Shown here one piece after another: positions 61,372 through 64,000 of a stretch of 64,000 nt of DNA. The translations under genes and the position numbers were made by a program. This DNA is from Arthrobacter rhizosphaerae (GTDB lineage Bacteria > Actinomycetota > Actinomycetes > Actinomycetales > Micrococcaceae). The stretch lies in contig NZ_JALLAN010000003.1 of assembly GCF_023062595.1 (NCBI RefSeq), positions 84,346 to 148,345 on the forward strand, in the 5' to 3' direction. The notes below the pieces were generated by a model. It was not told the origin of the DNA and did not search any database. It saw nothing but the letters and a program-made list of their open reading frames with translations. Within the stretch, counting starts at the first letter, position 1. The number at the start of each line of letters is the position of its first letter.

Positions 61372-62010
61372 TTAGGCCTTCGCCAAGCGTGCGGCTCCGG
61401 CCATCGCCGAGCTGCCCAAATCGCTCCCTTTCAGAGCCTGCCCGGCTTCAAGGGCATCTGTCCAGGCATCGGTGGTGCCGACCGCGGCCCAGTTTGAGTT
61501 CAACAGTGCGAGCAGAGTGGTGTGTACTGTTTTTGCGTCGGCAAAACCAGCATCATTGGCGAGGTTGATGGCTCCGGTGGCATCGGAGAGAACTTCGGTA
61601 TCGAACCCGAGCGCCTCGGCTTCGACGGCCGAGGCCAGGATGCAGTTGTTGGTCATGTAGCCTACGAGGGTGACGGTGTCTATGTCATGCTGGCGCAGCC
61701 AACCCGCAAGGTCAGTGTCAGCGTAAACCGATCCGTACTGCTTGGTGACCTCTTTCCATGCGTCGGTCTTGCGGCGTTCGACGTCGGGGTGAAGGTCAAA
61801 TTCCGGCGTTCCCGGGGCGAAGACCGGTGCGCCTTCACCTTCACTGTGCTGGATGGCCGCGATGGGGATGCCGGCGGCGGCTGCAGCATCAATAGCGCGC
61901 ACAATCATCGGCACGGACTCCTGGTGCGGAGGGTACTGAATCTCGAGAGGTCCGCTGAAGTACTGCTGCTGGACATCGACGAGGACAAGGGCGCGACGCG
62001 GGTTGCTCAT
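61372..62010 (-). CDS. Isochorismatase-like cysteine hydrolase
   Basis: 212 residues from ATG 62010 with GGGAGAAAA upstream; the open frame extends to 62301 without support. Catalytic triad positions: Asp in ALVLVDVQQQYFSG, Lys in the RKTDAWKEVTKQYGS region, and Cys in VGYMTNNCILASAVEAEALG near 120. Hydrolyses amides or isochorismate-like ethers; exact substrate unknown. Divergent from a GlxA-type regulator, a frequent pairing. Confidence 0.88.
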   Translation of the reverse strand: MSNPRRALVLVDVQQQYFSGPLEIQYPPHQESVPMIVRAIDAAAAAGIPIAAIQHSEGEGAPVFAPGTPEFDLHPDVERRKTDAWKEVTKQYGSVYADTDLAGWLRQHDIDTVTLVGYMTNNCILASAVEAEALGFDTEVLSDATGAINLANDAGFADAKTVHTTLLALLNSNWAAVGTTDAWTDALEAGQALKGSDLGSSAMAGAARLAKA

Positions 62011-62142
62011 TTTTCTCCCAAGAAAGATTGGTTTGCCGCCGGCTGGCAACCCTTCCATCCTTCGCGCTCGGGACAGTGTCCACCAGTGGCACAGATGCCC
62101 GTATACGATTGATTCGGGCCAAAAACGCAAAAGGAGGGTCGC

Positions 62143-63108
62143 ATGCGGATCGCGGTGTACGCCTTCGACGACGTGACAATGTTCCATCTCGCGGTTCCGC
62201 AGATGGTTTTTGACGAGGTCACGCGCCAAGGACTCGCTGAGTGGAGCACAGTCCTTTTCTCTGACCACGGTGGCAGCGTCCGGACGGCAGAGGGTTATCA
62301 ACTGGGAGAGGTTCTGGGCCCTGAAGCGGCGGACGACGCGGACGTTGTGGTGGTGCCCTCATGGTTTGATGACGGCCGCGCGCCCAACGAAACCTTAGGC
62401 GGCGTCCTCAAACAGGCACACGAGCGGGGTATGACTATCCTGGGGCTCTGCCTTGGCACTATCCCCGTTGCCGATGCTGGCCTGCTGACCGGACGTTCCG
62501 CCGTCACACATTGGCAGTCCTTCGATTCACTCGCTGTCCGGCATCCTGATGTATTCCTCGATCAGACCGTGCTTTACATCGATCATGGTGATGTGCTGAC
62601 CTCAGCCGGCACGGCGTCCGGACTCGATGCCTGCCTGCATCTGGTGCGGAGCCGTCTGGGTGCGGAGGCAGCCAACCGTGTTGCGCGCAGTCTGGTCATT
62701 GCCCCACACCGCGAGGGCGGACAGGCGCAGTACATTGAACACCCCCTTCCGCCGCGCTCCTCCGATGACCCGATGGCACGGTTGCTCGAGTGGGCTCTGG
62801 GCCGGCTGGGCGAGCCCCTCGGCATCGATCGCCTCGCATCCCAGGCGCACATGAGTCGGCGAACGTTCATCCGGGCCTTCCGGGCTTCGACAGGGACTAC
62901 ACCGTCCGGCTGGATACGCACGCGGCGGCTTGATGCTGCTCGACGGCTGCTGGAAACCACCGACTTGTCGATCGATCAGGTCGCAGCCGACTGCGGTTTC
63001 GGCAGCGCTGTGACCCTCAGGCAGAATTTCGCACGAGCCTTCTCCACCACACCCACCGAATATCGACGCCACTTCGACGCCAATCTCGGAAGGGGATCGA
63101 CGCGATGA
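62143..63108 (+). CDS. GlxA-type regulator (DJ-1/PfpI + AraC HTH)
   Basis: 321 residues, AAAAGGAGGGTCGC before ATG. N-terminal class I amidotransferase-like domain with AVYAFDDVTMFHLAVPQMVF and the nucleophile-elbow Cys in MTILGLCLGTIPVADAGLL near 105. C-terminal AraC HTHs: LGIDRLASQAHMSRRTFIRA near 225 and SIDQVAADCGFGSAVTLRQN near 275. Probably regulates the divergent cysteine hydrolase gene; the ligand is unknown. Confidence 0.9.
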   Translation: MRIAVYAFDDVTMFHLAVPQMVFDEVTRQGLAEWSTVLFSDHGGSVRTAEGYQLGEVLGPEAADDADVVVVPSWFDDGRAPNETLGGVLKQAHERGMTILGLCLGTIPVADAGLLTGRSAVTHWQSFDSLAVRHPDVFLDQTVLYIDHGDVLTSAGTASGLDACLHLVRSRLGAEAANRVARSLVIAPHREGGQAQYIEHPLPPRSSDDPMARLLEWALGRLGEPLGIDRLASQAHMSRRTFIRAFRASTGTTPSGWIRTRRLDAARRLLETTDLSIDQVAADCGFGSAVTLRQNFARAFSTTPTEYRRHFDANLGRGSTR

Positions 63109-63163
63109 CGTTGCATCGGCAAGGATGAATGCGTCCCCGTGATGTGAAGAAGGAGTCAACGCG

Positions 63164-63505
63164 ATGACCAAGTATCTGATCTCGTTTCCCAGTGCGGCCA
63201 TGGTCCTCTCTGAAGAAGACCTGCAGGCGGCTTCGGATGCGTCGCGCGCTGTCGTCCAGGAGGCGAAGGATGCCGGCGTTTGGGTGTTCGGCGGCGGCAT
63301 CGACGAGAACATCCCGCCCGTCATGGTCGACGGCGATGGGACGGTGCGGGAGGGCACCTACCCACAAACGACGCAGCTCGACGGTGGATACTCCGTGTTG
63401 GAACTGCCCTCGTACGATGCAGCCTTGGATTGGGCCGCCAAGCTGGCGGCCGCCTGTCGGTGTGCGCAGGAGGTGCGCGCTTTCCACTACGATCCCGCCA
63501 GCTAG
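63164..63505 (+). CDS. YCII-related domain protein
   Basis: 113 residues: MTKYLISFPSAAMVLSEEDL, then VVQEAKDAGVWVFGGGIDEN, DGGYSVLELPSYDAALDWAA and FHYDPAS. This ferredoxin-like fold with conserved His/Asp is found in small stand-alone proteins often near ECF sigma or GlxA-type regulators. AAGGAG lies 8 nt upstream. Function unknown; it may be in the GlxA gene's transcript, 55 bp downstream. Confidence 0.85.
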   Translation: MTKYLISFPSAAMVLSEEDLQAASDASRAVVQEAKDAGVWVFGGGIDENIPPVMVDGDGTVREGTYPQTTQLDGGYSVLELPSYDAALDWAAKLAAACRCAQEVRAFHYDPAS

Positions 63506-63594
63506 GCAGTTCGGTCCCCACGGCGGGCTCCTTCAAAGACCACCCCGGATAGCTTCTAATTTCAGTGGGGTCAACTGCTGAACCCGGATATCAG

Positions 63595-64000
63595 TCAGTT
63601 GGGCACGTTCTTCAGACCGGCAAACATGTCCCTGGCATGCCCTGCGAAATCAAAGCCGCCGTCGCTTCCCCTGACGGTATGCATCGCAAGCGCCCATGCC
63701 CCCTCGAAGAGTCCAATGCTCCACCGCGCTTCAGCGAGTCGATGCGCAGCTCCCGGGAGTCCATATTCCTCGAGCAGGGCGGATTCGCCCTCAGCATCAA
63801 GATTTGCGGCTTGGGCAACTGTTGCAAGATCAAACATTCCGTCCCCAGCGCCGGCGAACTCCCAGTCGACAAGCCACAAACGGTCACCGTCGTCGATGAC
63901 GTTGTTGGGCCACACGTCATGGTGCGTGAGAACGGGCGCCGATGTTTCGGCGGCGCGGACTCGCTGCAGATGTGATTGGAGGTCATCTGGCACACGCGCG
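63595..64000 (-). CDS. Phosphotransferase / choline kinase-like protein (partial)
   Basis: The C-terminal 135 residues of an APH/choline-kinase-fold protein. Catalytic loop VLTHHDVWPNNVIDDG (HxDxxxxN) and metal-binding LWLVDWEFAGAGDGMFDLA are visible, followed by helices (LEEYGLPGAAHRLAEARWSI). The start lies beyond the window. Likely phosphorylates a small alcohol, sugar or antibiotic; not resolved. Confidence 0.85.
   Translation of the reverse strand, partial: ARVPDDLQSHLQRVRAAETSAPVLTHHDVWPNNVIDDGDRLWLVDWEFAGAGDGMFDLATVAQAANLDAEGESALLEEYGLPGAAHRLAEARWSIGLFEGAWALAMHTVRGSDGGFDFAGHARDMFAGLKNVPN

Noticed and set aside
1..64000. tRNA, rRNA, riboswitch and CRISPR signals
   Set aside because: Reading for cloverleaf T-arm patterns, conserved rRNA stretches and regularly spaced repeats gave nothing I could support; a covariance-model scan would settle it.

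Overview
The window looks like chromosomal DNA of a high-GC actinobacterium, most likely Arthrobacter sensu lato (Micrococcaceae: Arthrobacter, Pseudarthrobacter or Paenarthrobacter). This is inferred from GC-rich codon use, frequent GTG starts, the gene families present and a serS / diacylglycerol kinase / pheA / rhodanese core block. I saw no tRNA, rRNA or CRISPR array.

0-28.7 kb is mostly housekeeping and catabolism. At the left edge is the end of a helical-repeat protein coupled to an unknown protein and an RDD-like membrane protein. Then come a phosphoketolase, a SatD-like protein and a HAD phosphatase. A decayed patch (IS481-type remnant, broken SDR gene) surrounds an alpha/beta hydrolase and a WYL regulator. 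A TetR/MMPL efflux pair shares a divergent promoter with three operator-like repeats. A LacI regulator and a Gfo/Idh/MocA - ThuA - Gfo/Idh/MocA operon are separated by a region with two identical palindromes. The core block follows, then an amidase - unknown - cyclase - IclR group, an ArsR-VOC pair, and three paralogous single-pass membrane proteins, one frameshifted.

28.7-46.6 kb is accessory. It starts with a small secreted protein and a Cys-rich four-helix copper-binding protein. A series of orphan immunity-type genes follows: a SUFU-domain gene, a DUF4304-like gene, two paralogs of an unknown family, and a protein made of one domain duplicated in tandem. An intact IS30-family element interrupts the series. 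Short copies of a motif close to AAGGTTCGGCTTACGGGC lie between these genes, and the IS30 element sits in one of them. Next is an RHS polymorphic-toxin operon on the minus strand: a LamG/DNRLRE-type secreted protein, a 1998-residue YD-repeat protein with a variable C-terminal toxin that resembles Ntox35, and a DUF6984-like immunity gene overlapping the toxin end. Two diverged 59-bp direct repeats (35865 and 46997), one beside a serine-recombinase HTH remnant, bracket this block.

47-54.6 kb resembles a small defence and immunity island: a barstar-like gene, a protein with a C-terminal PD-(D/E)XK-like nuclease domain, a membrane-anchored coiled-coil protein, an Abi/HEPN protein with an R-x4-H motif, and a truncated DUF1016 (YhcG-type) nuclease gene. 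Four copies of one 26-bp imperfect palindrome, all in the same orientation, lie exactly at the boundaries of these modules. This is the most unusual structure in the window.

54.7-64 kb returns to metabolism: an AraC/VOC pair, an IclR regulator, an APC permease, a homoserine dehydrogenase-like gene overlapping an aldehyde dehydrogenase gene, and an Lrp regulator (together a plausible amino-acid catabolic module), then a cysteine hydrolase, a GlxA-type regulator, a YCII protein and a phosphotransferase cut by the window end.
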